Of a stretch of 64,000 nucleotides of DNA, positions 48,887-57,992 are shown piece by piece; positions within the stretch are counted from its first letter, which is position 1; each line of letters opens with the position of its first letter. The stretch comes from Bacillota bacterium (GTDB lineage Bacteria > Bacillota > Dehalobacteriia > UBA4068 > UBA4997). The translations under genes and the position numbers were made by a program. The notes below the pieces were generated by a model. The model did no database searches. It worked only from the letters and a program-made list of their open reading frames with translations, and had not been told where the DNA came from. The stretch is taken from assembly GCA_021771915.1 (NCBI GenBank), contig JAETNY010000005.1, positions 120,594-184,593 of the forward strand, in the 5' to 3' direction.

Positions 48887-51355
48887 ATGCTTTTGGGCTT
48901 GGTTTTACTCCCCTTTGCAGCGGCTTTTTTAATGCCCCTGCTCTATAAGATTTTTGGCACAAAAATTGGCTGGGTGGCCACATTGGTACCCCTCTATATT
49001 TTTGCGTCATTTTTGTCGTTGTTGCCGCGCGTTAACGCCGGCGAACAGATTGCCACAACGCTGGCCTGGATTCCCTTGCTGGGCGTGGATTTGGCGGTGC
49101 GGTTAGATGGACTTTCGCTGCTTTTTGTTTTGTTAATCAGCGGTATCGGTCTGGCCGTAATGATTTATTCAATCTTTTATTTACATCATGACGAGCGCCT
49201 GGGTAATTTTTATACTTTTATTATGCTGTTTATGGGCGCAATGTTTGGCGTTTGCACATCAACCAATCTGGTGTGCATGTATCTGTTCTGGGAATTAACC
49301 TCTGTGTCCTCTTTCCTGCTGATTGGTTTTTGGTATGAAAAGGATAATCCGCGTTTGGGTGCGCAAAAGGCTCTGCTTTTGACTATGGGCGGCGGCTTCT
49401 GTATTCTGGCGGCTATTCTGCTGCTGCAAAGCGTGGCGGGCAGTTTAAGCATTGATGAATTGCTGGCGGCTAAGGATATTATTCAGGAAAGTTCCCTTTA
49501 CCCGGTAATTGTGGTGTTGCTGTTAATTGGCGCTTTTGTAAAAAGCGCGCAGGTACCGCTGCATATCTGGCTGCCAACTGCTATGGAGGCGCCCACGCCG
49601 ATTAGCTGTTATCTGCACTCGGCCACGATGGTTAAAGCCGGTATTTACCTGATTGCCCGTATGACGCCTATTTTGGGCGGCACGGCGCTTTGGGGCGGTA
49701 TTATTACCGTGGTTGGTCTGACCAGCCTGACCTTTGGCTCGCTGATGGCTATTCGTCAGTTTGATATGAAAGGTATTTTGGCCTATTCGACAATCAGTCA
49801 GCTGGGTCTGATTATTTCATTGTTTGGCTTTGGTACAGAAGCAGCGATTGCGGCCGGCCTGTTCCATTTGCTGAATCATTCGGCCTTTAAGGGCAGCCTG
49901 TTTTTGATGACTGGTATTGTTGACCATCAGGCCGGCACCCGTGATGTACGTTTGTTAAAAGGTTTGGCGAAAGTTATGCCGATAACGGCTCTGGTTGCCT
50001 GTATCGGTTCTTTCTCCATGGCCGGTCTGCCGCCGTTTTCTGGTTTCCTCAGCAAGGAGCTCTTTTTAGAGGCCGCATCGCAGGCGCATACTTCCAACCT
50101 GGCCTTTATGGGCGATTTGGCTTACTTGATTCCGTTTGTGGCCGTGGTTGCCAGCATCTTTACCTTTGTTTATTCAGTTGCATTATTCTTTAAAATATTT
50201 ATCGGTAAACAGGTTACCACTACCTCGCCGAAATATCCCAAGGAAACTAATTGGGGCATGTTGCTGCCGGCTTTGTGTCTGGTCAGCCTGAACATTATTG
50301 TAGCGATTGCTCCGCAGGTGTTTGTTGATAATTTAATCAGCGGCGCTATTTATACCGTAACGCAGGTTCATTATCATCTGCACATTGCGTTCTGGCATGG
50401 TCTGACTCCGGCCTTTATTATGACTTGTATTATAATACTGCTGGGTTTGATTGTTTACTTTAATTATGATTGGGTTAAGAACCTGTTCTTGTCCTATCGC
50501 AGCAAAATCGGTGCGGAAAGCGCTTATCAGACTTTCCTGCATGGTTTGCCAGAGGTTGCCGGTAAATTTACTAACTGGCATATCAATGGTAAACTGAATG
50601 ATTATATGGCCTGCACGATTGGTGGCGCGTTGCTGTTTATTTTGGGCTCGATGATTTATTTCAACGCCTGGAGTAATATTGATATTTCCGATTTGGCGCC
50701 GGTGGATTTGCTGGAAATCAGTTTGGCCTTTGTGGCTTCCACGGCGGCGCTGGGCGTTTGTCTGTTCAAGCGGCGTATCTGGTCTATTCTGGCTTTGAGC
50801 GTAGTTGGTTTCTGCGTATCATTCTATTTTGTAATTATGCGCGCACCTGACCTGGCGTTGACTCAGCTGATGGTGGAAACAATCAGTACGGTTTTGTATC
50901 TGCTGGTACTTTACAAGTTGCCGTATGGTATGATTGCGGATAATCCGCCGATGTCTAACGGCCGCCGTACCATAAATGCGCTTTTGGGTGTGTTGGTTGG
51001 CTTTATGGCCTGTACGGTAACTTTGCTTGGTCAGGGCTGCAAATATTTTGATACAATTGCCTGGTATTATAATGAAAATGCTTTGCCGTTGGCCGGCGGT
51101 AATAATATTGTAAACGTAACGCTGGTCGACTTCCGTGGTTTTGATACGATGGGCGAGATTACCGTGCTCAGTCTGGCGGCTATTGGCGTGTTTGTCATGA
51201 TTAAGCTGGGCCGCGAGCATTTGTATGACCGCCATGGCATACAGCATGACCACCAGACGGCAACTGCCTTTAATGATACTGGTAATGATACGGTGGTAAT
51301 CCAGACCGACAGCTATTTCCTGGACGAAAATGATTTCCCGATTAGCCCATTATAA
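48887..51355 (+). CDS. mrpA: Mrp antiporter subunit A
   Basis: MrpA is the largest subunit of the multisubunit sodium (or potassium)/proton antiporter and is related to complex I subunit NuoL. The 822-residue protein has over 20 membrane helices, with the conserved glutamate in YLFWELTSVSSFLLIGFWY, lysine in GAFVKSAQVPLHIWLPTAME and the TPISCYLHSATMVKAGIYL proton-channel segment in the first 520 residues. The C-terminal 270 residues contain the DUF4040-like APDLALTQLMVETISTVLY and the GEITVLSLAAIGVFVMI part, marking a full-length A subunit. GGAGGTG precedes ATG 48887. First of a complete seven-gene operon. Confidence 0.95.
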   Translation: MLLGLVLLPFAAAFLMPLLYKIFGTKIGWVATLVPLYIFASFLSLLPRVNAGEQIATTLAWIPLLGVDLAVRLDGLSLLFVLLISGIGLAVMIYSIFYLHHDERLGNFYTFIMLFMGAMFGVCTSTNLVCMYLFWELTSVSSFLLIGFWYEKDNPRLGAQKALLLTMGGGFCILAAILLLQSVAGSLSIDELLAAKDIIQESSLYPVIVVLLLIGAFVKSAQVPLHIWLPTAMEAPTPISCYLHSATMVKAGIYLIARMTPILGGTALWGGIITVVGLTSLTFGSLMAIRQFDMKGILAYSTISQLGLIISLFGFGTEAAIAAGLFHLLNHSAFKGSLFLMTGIVDHQAGTRDVRLLKGLAKVMPITALVACIGSFSMAGLPPFSGFLSKELFLEAASQAHTSNLAFMGDLAYLIPFVAVVASIFTFVYSVALFFKIFIGKQVTTTSPKYPKETNWGMLLPALCLVSLNIIVAIAPQVFVDNLISGAIYTVTQVHYHLHIAFWHGLTPAFIMTCIIILLGLIVYFNYDWVKNLFLSYRSKIGAESAYQTFLHGLPEVAGKFTNWHINGKLNDYMACTIGGALLFILGSMIYFNAWSNIDISDLAPVDLLEISLAFVASTAALGVCLFKRRIWSILALSVVGFCVSFYFVIMRAPDLALTQLMVETISTVLYLLVLYKLPYGMIADNPPMSNGRRTINALLGVLVGFMACTVTLLGQGCKYFDTIAWYYNENALPLAGGNNIVNVTLVDFRGFDTMGEITVLSLAAIGVFVMIKLGREHLYDRHGIQHDHQTATAFNDTGNDTVVIQTDSYFLDENDFPISPL

Positions 51356-51390
51356 GAGCCGGAAACGGATATCAAGGAGGTTAGAGAGTT

Positions 51391-51936
51391 ATGAGTCCTG
51401 AAAATCCTAATATGGCCAACCTGGGCGAAGTGCAGCCGATTGCGGAAAAACGCAAGGAGCGCATTGAAACCAGCAAGCTTTTGGAGGCTGTGGAAAAAAA
51501 TTATCAGCCTAAAGGCGGCGGTATTAACAATATTTTGCTAAAAACCGCTTCTCTGATTTTGATTTGGTTTATCATGTTGACCAGTCTTTATATTCTGGTG
51601 GCTGGTCATAATGCCCCGGGCGGTGGCTTTATTGCTGGCTTGATGGTATCCGGCGGCATGGTTCTGATGTATTTGTGTTTTGGCAAACCTTTTGTTTCCA
51701 ACACCAGAGTAAATTATCGTCTGTTTTTGCCGATTGGCCTTTGCTGTGCATTGGGTACCGGTTTGGGTGGGCTTTTTATGGGTAAGCCGTTTTTAACCCA
51801 TGCCTTTGGTCATGTGCCGCTGCCTTTCTTTGGCGATTGGGAGCTGACCTCAGCCTCCGTTTTTGACTTCGGTGTTTTTCTGGTGGTTATTGGCACCTGC
51901 CTGACAATTATAATGAACATTGGTGAGAACAAATAA
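51391..51936 (+). CDS. mrpB: Mrp antiporter subunit B
   Basis: A 181-residue MnhB-domain protein with four helices. Helix 1 has SLILIWFIMLTSLYILVAGH, the conserved NAPGGGFIAGLMVSGGMVLM follows, and a GLFMGKPFLTHAFGHVPLPF loop leads to helix 4. The first 45 residues are a hydrophilic, charged extension not present in most MrpB proteins. AAGGAGG precedes ATG 51391. Confidence 0.93.
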   Translation: MSPENPNMANLGEVQPIAEKRKERIETSKLLEAVEKNYQPKGGGINNILLKTASLILIWFIMLTSLYILVAGHNAPGGGFIAGLMVSGGMVLMYLCFGKPFVSNTRVNYRLFLPIGLCCALGTGLGGLFMGKPFLTHAFGHVPLPFFGDWELTSASVFDFGVFLVVIGTCLTIIMNIGENK

Positions 51937-51958
51937 AAATTTGTAGAGGTCTTGGCTT

Positions 51959-52306
51959 ATGGAACTGTTAATTTCAATTTTAATCGGCATACTGTTCGCC
52001 ATTGGTACCTATATGATGTTGAGCCGGAAGCTTTTACGTATTATCATCGGTTCAGCGTTTATGTCGCATGGCACGCTGTTAATGCTGATGACTGTGGGCA
52101 AACTTAAACGGGGCGCACCGCCGATTGTGGTGAATGGCGTGGAAAATCCGGTTTATGTTGACCCAATTCCGCAGGCATTAATTCTGACGGCTATTGTTAT
52201 TGGCTTTGCCACAACAGCCTTTGCTCTGGTTTTGGCGTATCGCTGTTATCAGGAGCTGGGTGTGGACGATACTGAACGAATGAGGGGTAATTTTGATGAG
52301 CACTAA
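51959..52306 (+). CDS. mrpC: Mrp antiporter subunit C
   Basis: A 115-residue NuoK-like subunit with three helices: LLISILIGILFAIGTYMMLS, IIIGSAFMSHGTLLMLMTVG and PQALILTAIVIGFATTAFAL, in which DPIPQALILTAIVIGFA is the conserved MrpC segment. The end is acidic. It overlaps mrpD by 11 bases. Confidence 0.93.
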   Translation: MELLISILIGILFAIGTYMMLSRKLLRIIIGSAFMSHGTLLMLMTVGKLKRGAPPIVVNGVENPVYVDPIPQALILTAIVIGFATTAFALVLAYRCYQELGVDDTERMRGNFDEH

Positions 52307-53804
52307 TTTAATTACTTTGCCTATCATTATCCCGATGCTGACTGCCATTATCTGTATGTTTTTACATGGCCGGGATATCAGATTGCAAAGAGTTGTGGCT
52401 GGTATTTCTGCCCTGGTATCTTTGGGCGTGGGAGTCTGCATCTTCAGCCGGGTTATAGATGGCGAAACAGTTTTGGTGTTTACGGCCTCCGGTTGGGCCG
52501 CACCTTTTGGCATTGTGCTGGCAGCAGATTTGTTATCGGCAATTATGGTAACCATGGTATCGCTGGTATCAATAGCCTGTTTGTATTTCAGCTTTGTGTC
52601 ATTGGACAGGGCGCGTGAGGAGAACTATTTTTACCCGGTTTGGTTCTGCATTATGATGGGTGTTAATGGTTCATTTGTCACCGGCGATATTTTCAACCTT
52701 TACGTTATGTTTGAAATTATGCTGATGGCCAGCTATGTGCTTTGTGTTTTGGGTTGTTCGCATGGACAACTGCGCGAGTCATTTAAGTATTTGATTGTTA
52801 ACATGCTTTCATCTACCATTTTTGTAATTGCGCTGGCGTTGCTTTATGGTATGATGGGTACTTTGAATATGGCCGACCTTTCTGCCAAGATTGCCACATT
52901 GGAAGACCAGAGTCTGGTAACCGTCTGTGCTATGATTTTCTTTGTGGTGTTTGGCTTAAAGGGTGCGGTATTTCCGCTGTATTTCTGGCTGCCGCGTACA
53001 TATGTGGAACCGCCGGCGCCGATTGCGGCTATGTTTGGCGGCGTTTTGACCAAGGTTGGCGTTTACTCCATGATTAGAGTTTTTACGCTGATTTTTGTGG
53101 GCAATGTTGCTTATACGCATAATATTATTCTTATTGTAGCGGCGCTTACCATGATGTTGGGTGTTTTCGGTGCGGTTTCCCAGTTTAATTTCAAACGGAT
53201 TTTGTCCATTCATATTATCAGTCAGGTTGGTTATATGATTATGGGTTTGGGGCTTTATACCGTTTGGGGTTTGGCCGGTTCAATTCTGCATATTGTACAT
53301 AACATGGTGGTTAAAACCGGTTTGTTCCTGTTTGAGGGTGCCACGGAGGAAATTACTGGAACCGGTGAACTGAAAAATATGGGCGGTCTGCTCAGTAAAT
53401 ATCCCTGGCTGGGTTGGGGCTTTTTGGCAGCAGCCATGTCTTTGGCCGGCGTGCCGCCGCTTTCCGGCTTCTTTAGCAAATTTGTGCTTTTGCGTGCTTC
53501 TGTGGAAGCCGATAACTATTGGATTATGGCGGCTGCGTTGATAACCGGTTTCTTTACGCTGTTTTCCATGGTTAAGATTTTCTTTTATACATTTTGGGGC
53601 GAGCCTAAACCTTTGCCGGAAAAGGCTGCCACCATTAATTATGGCAAGCTGCTGCCCAGCTGCTTTATGTTGGTTTTGGTTTCTGTTGGTTTGGGTGTGG
53701 CATCGCAGCCGGTTATTGAAATTGCCATGCGCGCGGCAACTCAGCTGATGAATCCGGAAATTTATATCAATGCAGTTATGGCAGTTCCCGGTATCCGGGG
53801 CTAA
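52296..53804 (+). CDS. mrpD: Mrp antiporter subunit D
   Basis: A 502-residue NuoN-like subunit with about 14 helices. It has the glutamate-bearing LYVMFEIMLMASYVLCVLGC, the lysine helix GLKGAVFPLYFWLPRTYVEP and APIAAMFGGVLTKVGVYSM, then the broken-helix LAGVPPLSGFFSKFVLL. ATG 52296 is used; TTG one codon earlier is less likely, and AGGGG lies upstream. It starts within the mrpC coding region. Confidence 0.94.
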   Translation: MSTNLITLPIIIPMLTAIICMFLHGRDIRLQRVVAGISALVSLGVGVCIFSRVIDGETVLVFTASGWAAPFGIVLAADLLSAIMVTMVSLVSIACLYFSFVSLDRAREENYFYPVWFCIMMGVNGSFVTGDIFNLYVMFEIMLMASYVLCVLGCSHGQLRESFKYLIVNMLSSTIFVIALALLYGMMGTLNMADLSAKIATLEDQSLVTVCAMIFFVVFGLKGAVFPLYFWLPRTYVEPPAPIAAMFGGVLTKVGVYSMIRVFTLIFVGNVAYTHNIILIVAALTMMLGVFGAVSQFNFKRILSIHIISQVGYMIMGLGLYTVWGLAGSILHIVHNMVVKTGLFLFEGATEEITGTGELKNMGGLLSKYPWLGWGFLAAAMSLAGVPPLSGFFSKFVLLRASVEADNYWIMAAALITGFFTLFSMVKIFFYTFWGEPKPLPEKAATINYGKLLPSCFMLVLVSVGLGVASQPVIEIAMRAATQLMNPEIYINAVMAVPGIRG

Positions 53805-53825
53805 TTCCGGTGAGGAGGCAGTGTT

Positions 53826-54311
53826 ATGCTGGTTAAAGTAATGTTATACCTGGTGCTGGCGCTGGTTTGGGTTGGCCTTACCAGCGAGGTTACTCTGCCC
53901 GCTTTTGTTACGGGCATAATCATAGGCATCATTATTATGAAGATTTACGGCGAGCGCTCTCTGCGCAGCCTGCAAATCAATGTGCGTCATATTTGGCCGC
54001 TGATACAACTGTTTTTCATTTTTGCCTATGAACTTTTGGTTGCTAATCTGACCGTTTTGGTGAAAGTTTTCTCGCCCAAGCTGAATATCAAGCCGGGCAT
54101 TATTAAAGTTCCGATTGATATTGAGGGGCCGTTCTGGATTACTACTCTGGCTAATATGGTGACTTTAACGCCGGGCACATTGACGGTGGAGGTTTCTGCT
54201 GACAATAAATTTTTCTATGTGCATTGCTTGAATATTGATAATGAAGCAAGCGTTATTTCCAGCATTAAGGATACCTTTGAGAAGAAGATTTTGGAGGTGT
54301 ATAAACCGTGA
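53826..54311 (+). CDS. mrpE: Mrp antiporter subunit E
   Basis: A 161-residue MrpE with two or three membrane helices at the start and a cytoplasmic domain. It has LTSEVTLPAFVTGIIIGII, QLFFIFAYELLVANLTVLV and the conserved WITTLANMVTLTPGTLTVEV, HCLNIDN. GAGGAGG precedes ATG 53826. It overlaps mrpF by four bases (GTGA). Confidence 0.93.
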   Translation: MLVKVMLYLVLALVWVGLTSEVTLPAFVTGIIIGIIIMKIYGERSLRSLQINVRHIWPLIQLFFIFAYELLVANLTVLVKVFSPKLNIKPGIIKVPIDIEGPFWITTLANMVTLTPGTLTVEVSADNKFFYVHCLNIDNEASVISSIKDTFEKKILEVYKP

Positions 54312-54793
54312 GCTGGCTGAGAATTCTGGCTGGTGAGGCCACAGATAATGCTTTTTTGGATAAATTGACTTTTTTGCCGATTTGTCTGGATATTGCCATG
54401 GTAATTTGCGCCTTTAACTTTTTGGCTTTTCTGTTTCGTGTTTTGCGTGGACCGGCGGTTGCCGACCGCGCCGTGGCAATGGACTCCTGCGGAACGGCTG
54501 TTATGGCTTTGATTGTAATTTATTCCATGCGCCAGGGTACGGATTTGTATATGTCCTGCGTTTTGGTAATTGCCATTTTGGGCTTTATTGGTATGGTGGC
54601 TTTGAGCAAATATATTCAAAGTGGTAACATTGTTAATAATACCAACATTATTTTGAATGTTACAGAAGCCGAGGATTTGAAAGAAGAAGCTGACGCGGCA
54701 GAGGTTCTGCACCAGAAGATGGAGCAGGCTATTCAAAAGACGGCAGAGAAGAATGTGCGAAATATGCGCAAACAGCTTAATCGTAAGAAATAG
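54308..54793 (+). CDS. mrpF: Mrp antiporter subunit F
   Basis: The core, about residues 20-105, is a standard MrpF with three helices: DIAMVICAFNFLAFLFRVLR, the GPAVADRAVAMDSCGTAVMA motif and YMSCVLVIAILGFIGMVALSKY. The protein is 161 residues, well over the usual 90, because of a 25-residue head and a charged helical tail (AEDLKEEADAAEVLHQKMEQ). It starts with GTG 54308, preceded by GGAGGTG. Confidence 0.92.
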   Translation: MSWLRILAGEATDNAFLDKLTFLPICLDIAMVICAFNFLAFLFRVLRGPAVADRAVAMDSCGTAVMALIVIYSMRQGTDLYMSCVLVIAILGFIGMVALSKYIQSGNIVNNTNIILNVTEAEDLKEEADAAEVLHQKMEQAIQKTAEKNVRNMRKQLNRKK

Positions 54794-54810
54794 GCAGGGA
54801 GGGCGCAGAG

Positions 54811-55179
54811 ATGTCAATATTTTTAGAAATTATAGTTTCACTTTTAGTTTTGGCCGGTACGCTGTTTTTGCTGGGCGGTGCGGTTGGTATTTTGCGTTTT
54901 CCTGATACATATTGCCGTATGCATGCGTTGGGCAAAGGAACGACGATGGGTATTATCTGTTTTATGCTGGCTGCTTTTATTTATTTTGCCTGGTCAGGCG
55001 TTTCTATTTGCGTGCAAAGCCTGTTGGCCCTGCTTTTCATTGCCATATCTTCTCCGGTTGGCGGTCATATGATTTCCAAAGCAGCTTATCATTATGGCGT
55101 ACCGCTTTGGAAAGGTTCTGTGCGTGATGATTTGCAGGCTGACTGCGAATTTATTCGTGAGGATAAAGCAGATTATTAA
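54811..55179 (+). CDS. mrpG: Mrp antiporter subunit G
   Basis: A 122-residue MrpG with three helices: IIVSLLVLAGTLFLLGGAVG, GTTMGIICFMLAAFIYFAW and LLALLFIAISSPVGGHMISK. The conserved ILRFPDTYCRMHALGKGTTM and SPVGGHMISKAAYH are complete. GGGAGGGCG precedes ATG 54811. It is followed after two bases by a further small gene. Confidence 0.94.
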   Translation: MSIFLEIIVSLLVLAGTLFLLGGAVGILRFPDTYCRMHALGKGTTMGIICFMLAAFIYFAWSGVSICVQSLLALLFIAISSPVGGHMISKAAYHYGVPLWKGSVRDDLQADCEFIREDKADY

Positions 55180-55181
55180 AC

Positions 55182-55544
55182 ATGTTCAATTTATTTATGT
55201 TGCCACTGGTGATTTTTCTGGCTTATGTTCTTATCACCAGAAGCAAATATCAAAACCGAAAGGGCGCTGGCGCTTTCTTCTTTGAAGATGATAAAATGGT
55301 GCTTAATTCCGCCTTGCCTTATCCAATATCTATTAGCGATATTGACCATGTGGAATTAAAATATAATTCCTGGGAATTGAAGCAAACAATGTCTTACAAC
55401 CTGTTTATTAAGGTTGTGCGAAAAAACAATAAAAGCAAAACTGTATTTTATAGGGGTTATGGCACGGCGAAGCTGGCTTATCCGGCAGATATGGCGGCTG
55501 CTTTGGACGCCCGGGGCATACGTTGCCTGTTAATAGACGGTTAA
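55182..55544 (+). CDS. Small membrane-anchored protein at the end of the Mrp operon
   Basis: A 120-residue protein I do not recognise, starting two bases after mrpG, so almost surely cotranslated with it. One N-terminal membrane helix (FNLFMLPLVIFLAYVLITR) leads to a cytoplasmic or outer domain of about 100 residues. That part is beta-rich, with AGAFFFEDDKMVLNSALPYP, VELKYNSWELKQTMSYNLFI and TVFYRGYGTAKLAYPADMAA, which recalls PH-like fold domains. No Mrp subunit of this kind is known to me; it might tune or assemble the antiporter. A terminator follows immediately. Confidence 0.7.
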   Translation: MFNLFMLPLVIFLAYVLITRSKYQNRKGAGAFFFEDDKMVLNSALPYPISISDIDHVELKYNSWELKQTMSYNLFIKVVRKNNKSKTVFYRGYGTAKLAYPADMAAALDARGIRCLLIDG

Positions 55545-55545
55545 T

Positions 55546-55577
55546 AAACTGCGTTTCATATTGAAACGCAGTTTTTG
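55546..55577. terminator. Terminator of the Mrp operon
   Basis: AAACTGCGTTTC (55546-55557) pairs with GAAACGCAGTTT (55563-55574) over a five-base loop with TT following. It also faces the convergent LysE gene. Confidence 0.88.
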
Positions 55578-55619
55578 TTATATGAACATTTAGGGAATGG
55601 CAGGTCAGGATTATGGAAG

Positions 55620-56210
55620 TTAAATAAGTATTTGAATAGCGCAGATAACCAAAATTGCGGCCATAGCTAAATTGAATGGACGAAAATAATTTTTGATGAA
55701 ATTTTGCAGCAGACCGCCGGCCAGACCCCAGGTTAAAGAGCCGCTGGCGCCAATCAGAGTTAAAATCAGCACGTTGCCGGCGGCAAAAAGTGGATTTTGA
55801 CTGACCGACAGAATATAGGTGGAAAAAACTGTGAGGCCATACATATAAATTTTAACATTAATGAACTGTAAAGCCATGCCTTGCAGGAATGAAGCCTGAC
55901 TGCCGGCTGTATTATCCGGCTGGCTTTTGGCGATATGCCAGGCCAGCCAGAGGATATAGGTGGCGCCAAGGTAGGTTAAGATAGTGGTAATACCTGGCAA
56001 AAACTGCGCCAGTCCCCAGCATAAAAATCCGCAGATACACATTACACAAAGAAAACCAACGGCGATGCCATAAAGTACCTTTTGCCCCTGATGCCAGCCG
56101 TTTTGGGCAATGGCGTGCAGGGATAGAATATTATTGGGACCAGGAGTGAAAGCGGTAACTGCGGCATAGGGCAGATAGGCGAGAAATGTGGAAATTAAAA
56201 TTTCTAACAT
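55620..56210 (-). CDS. LysE/RhtB-family amino acid exporter
   Basis: A 196-residue exporter with five to six membrane helices. The family start motif is YAAVTAFTPGPNNILSLHAI, with the conserved P-G-P-N in the first helix, followed by GIAVGFLCVMCICGFL and the helices up to the end. Members export lysine, threonine, homoserine, cysteine or O-acetylserine. It is divergent from a LysR regulator, the usual arrangement for LysE/LysG pairs. Substrate cannot be told. ATG 56210. Confidence 0.9.
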   Translation of the reverse strand: MLEILISTFLAYLPYAAVTAFTPGPNNILSLHAIAQNGWHQGQKVLYGIAVGFLCVMCICGFLCWGLAQFLPGITTILTYLGATYILWLAWHIAKSQPDNTAGSQASFLQGMALQFINVKIYMYGLTVFSTYILSVSQNPLFAAGNVLILTLIGASGSLTWGLAGGLLQNFIKNYFRPFNLAMAAILVICAIQILI

Positions 56211-56244
56211 AATTTAATCTCCCTGGCAAAATATTATTTGAAAA

Positions 56245-56276
56245 ATATTGCAATATGTTTTCTTATATAGTATAAT
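56245..56276 (+). promoter_or_regulatory. Promoter of the LysR gene with a palindromic -35 region
   Basis: The perfect 12-base palindrome ATATTGCAATAT (56245-56256) contains TTGCAA, which is a -35 hexamer, 17 bases before TATAAT (56271-56276). The palindrome could be the regulator's own binding site and would serve the divergent exporter too. Confidence 0.6.
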
Positions 56277-56362
56277 ACGGCAAAAGAATACTTTTGTCAA
56301 ATTAATGCTTTTTAATTAAAATATCAAAAAGTTTTAAGTATTATTGCTTGTGGAGATGCATT

Positions 56363-57265
56363 ATGGAATTGAAGTATCTGGAAACCTTTCAGCGTATTGT
56401 GCAGGAGGGCGGTTTTGCGAAAGCCGCCGCCAGTTTAAATTATACTCAATCGGCGATAACTTTTCAGGTGGCCCAGCTGGAGCAGGAACTTGGCACGCAG
56501 CTTTTTGAAAAGGTGGGGCGGCGCATGGTTCTGACTAAAGCCGGCGAGCAGCTGCTGCCTTATGTTAAAGGAGTTATGGAAGCTTTGGAGCGCATGCAGA
56601 ATTTTCAGGCAGATTTACAGGAATGTCGCGGTGATTTGCAGATTGGCCTGGCTGAAACCTTGCTCTGCTATAAAATGCTGCCTGTTTTGCGTGATTTTCA
56701 CCGCTGTGCGCCTCAGGCTCGACTTTTTTTGCGCTCCATGAATTGTTACAGTATTAGAGATGAACTATTGCAGGGAAGTTTGGATTTGGGACTTTTTTAT
56801 GATGATGTTGGCGCTTTTGGCAATAACTTGTTATTCTTGCCTTTGGGGGCTTATCCGTTGGTGCTGGTGGCGGCGCCGGAAGTGGCGGAGGCTTATCCTG
56901 ATTTTTATACGCCGGGGCAGGATTTGGCATTGCCTTTTATTATTGACGAACCGGATTGTATTTTTCGGCAGATATTTGAGGATTATCTGCAACGTAAACA
57001 AATTCGTCTGGGACATACGATTGAGCTTTGGAGTATTCCTACAATTAAAAATCTGGTGATTGGTGGGCTTGGTATCAGCTTTTTGCCGCGCTTTACGGTA
57101 CAGGAGGAGTTGGCCAGCGGCCAGCTGCTGGAAATTGAGTTGGATAAAAGCATGCTTGCCACTGAACAAATTAATGCGGTTTGCGCCAGACATAAAAATA
57201 AGTGGGTAAGCCCACTTATGCAGTTATTTATGGATTTGTGCAGTCAGTATTTTAGTAAATTGTAA
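56363..57265 (+). CDS. LysR-family transcriptional regulator
   Basis: A 300-residue LysR-type regulator with the N-terminal helix-turn-helix (ELKYLETFQRIVQEGGFAKA, then AASLNYTQSAITFQVAQLEQ) and a typical effector domain of about 210 residues. ATG 56363 has GGAGA six bases upstream. It is divergent from the LysE exporter and probably controls it. It overlaps the convergent SDR gene by 14 bases. The inducer is unknown. Confidence 0.92.
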   Translation: MELKYLETFQRIVQEGGFAKAAASLNYTQSAITFQVAQLEQELGTQLFEKVGRRMVLTKAGEQLLPYVKGVMEALERMQNFQADLQECRGDLQIGLAETLLCYKMLPVLRDFHRCAPQARLFLRSMNCYSIRDELLQGSLDLGLFYDDVGAFGNNLLFLPLGAYPLVLVAAPEVAEAYPDFYTPGQDLALPFIIDEPDCIFRQIFEDYLQRKQIRLGHTIELWSIPTIKNLVIGGLGISFLPRFTVQEELASGQLLEIELDKSMLATEQINAVCARHKNKWVSPLMQLFMDLCSQYFSKL

Positions 57266-57986
57266 AGCCGCCGTTTGGGCTGATAACCTGACCGGTGATA
57301 AATTTACTTTCCGGGGATATCAGCCAGGATACGGCTGCGGCAATATCTTCCGGCTGTCCCAGACAGCCCAGGGCCGTTTCTTCTTTTAAGGCGGTAATTT
57401 CCTCCGGGTTGAGCCGGCTGTTCATTTCCGTGTCGATAACGCCGGGGGCGACGCAGTTAACACGGATTTGTGAGGGGCCAAGTTCTTTGGCCAGCGCTTT
57501 GCTTAAGGCAATCAGCGCGCCCTTGCTGGCAGAATAGGCGGCTTCACAGCTGGCACCCACCAACCCCCAGATTGAAGCAATGTTGATGATGACGCCGTTT
57601 TTTTTGTGTATCATGTGCGGCAGGGCGGCTTGAATACAGTTAAACGCGCCGTCTACATTGACCGCAAAAATGTGTCGCCATTCGGCTGGGGTGATATCGG
57701 TGAGCAGACCAAAATGACCAATGCCGGCATTGTTGATGAGGATATCCACGCCGCCGAAAAGGCTTTGCGTTTGGGCGAAAAGCTGGGCGACGGCTTCCGG
57801 TTGGCTGACGTCGGCCGGCAGAGCCAGCGCCTGACCTCCGTTTTGCTGAATTTGTCGACAGACCTGAGCGGCTTTATCGGCCTGTTGCTGATAGTTGACG
57901 ATAACGCGGCAGCCATCTGCTGCCAAACGCAGGGCAATAGCCTTGCCGATACCGCGGCTGGCTCCGGTTATTAATGCGGTGGGCAT
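57252..57986 (-). CDS. SDR-family oxidoreductase (FabG-like)
   Basis: A 244-residue classical short-chain dehydrogenase. It has the cofactor motif TALITGASRGIGKAIALRLA, NNAG in VDILINNAGIG, the catalytic S-x12-Y-x3-K in NIASIWG then AAYSASKGAL, and PGVIDTEMN. It resembles 3-oxoacyl-ACP reductases, but there are no fatty-acid genes nearby, so the substrate is open. It follows lgt on the same strand with six bases between, so the two are cotranscribed. The end overlaps the LysR gene. Confidence 0.88.
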   Translation of the reverse strand: MPTALITGASRGIGKAIALRLAADGCRVIVNYQQQADKAAQVCRQIQQNGGQALALPADVSQPEAVAQLFAQTQSLFGGVDILINNAGIGHFGLLTDITPAEWRHIFAVNVDGAFNCIQAALPHMIHKKNGVIINIASIWGLVGASCEAAYSASKGALIALSKALAKELGPSQIRVNCVAPGVIDTEMNSRLNPEEITALKEETALGCLGQPEDIAAAVSWLISPESKFITGQVISPNGGFTIY

Positions 57987-57992
57987 AAAATG

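Noticed and set aside
57252..57265. A frameshift or fusion between the LysR and SDR genes
   Set aside because: They are convergent and merely overlap by 14 bases at their ends; both products are full length.
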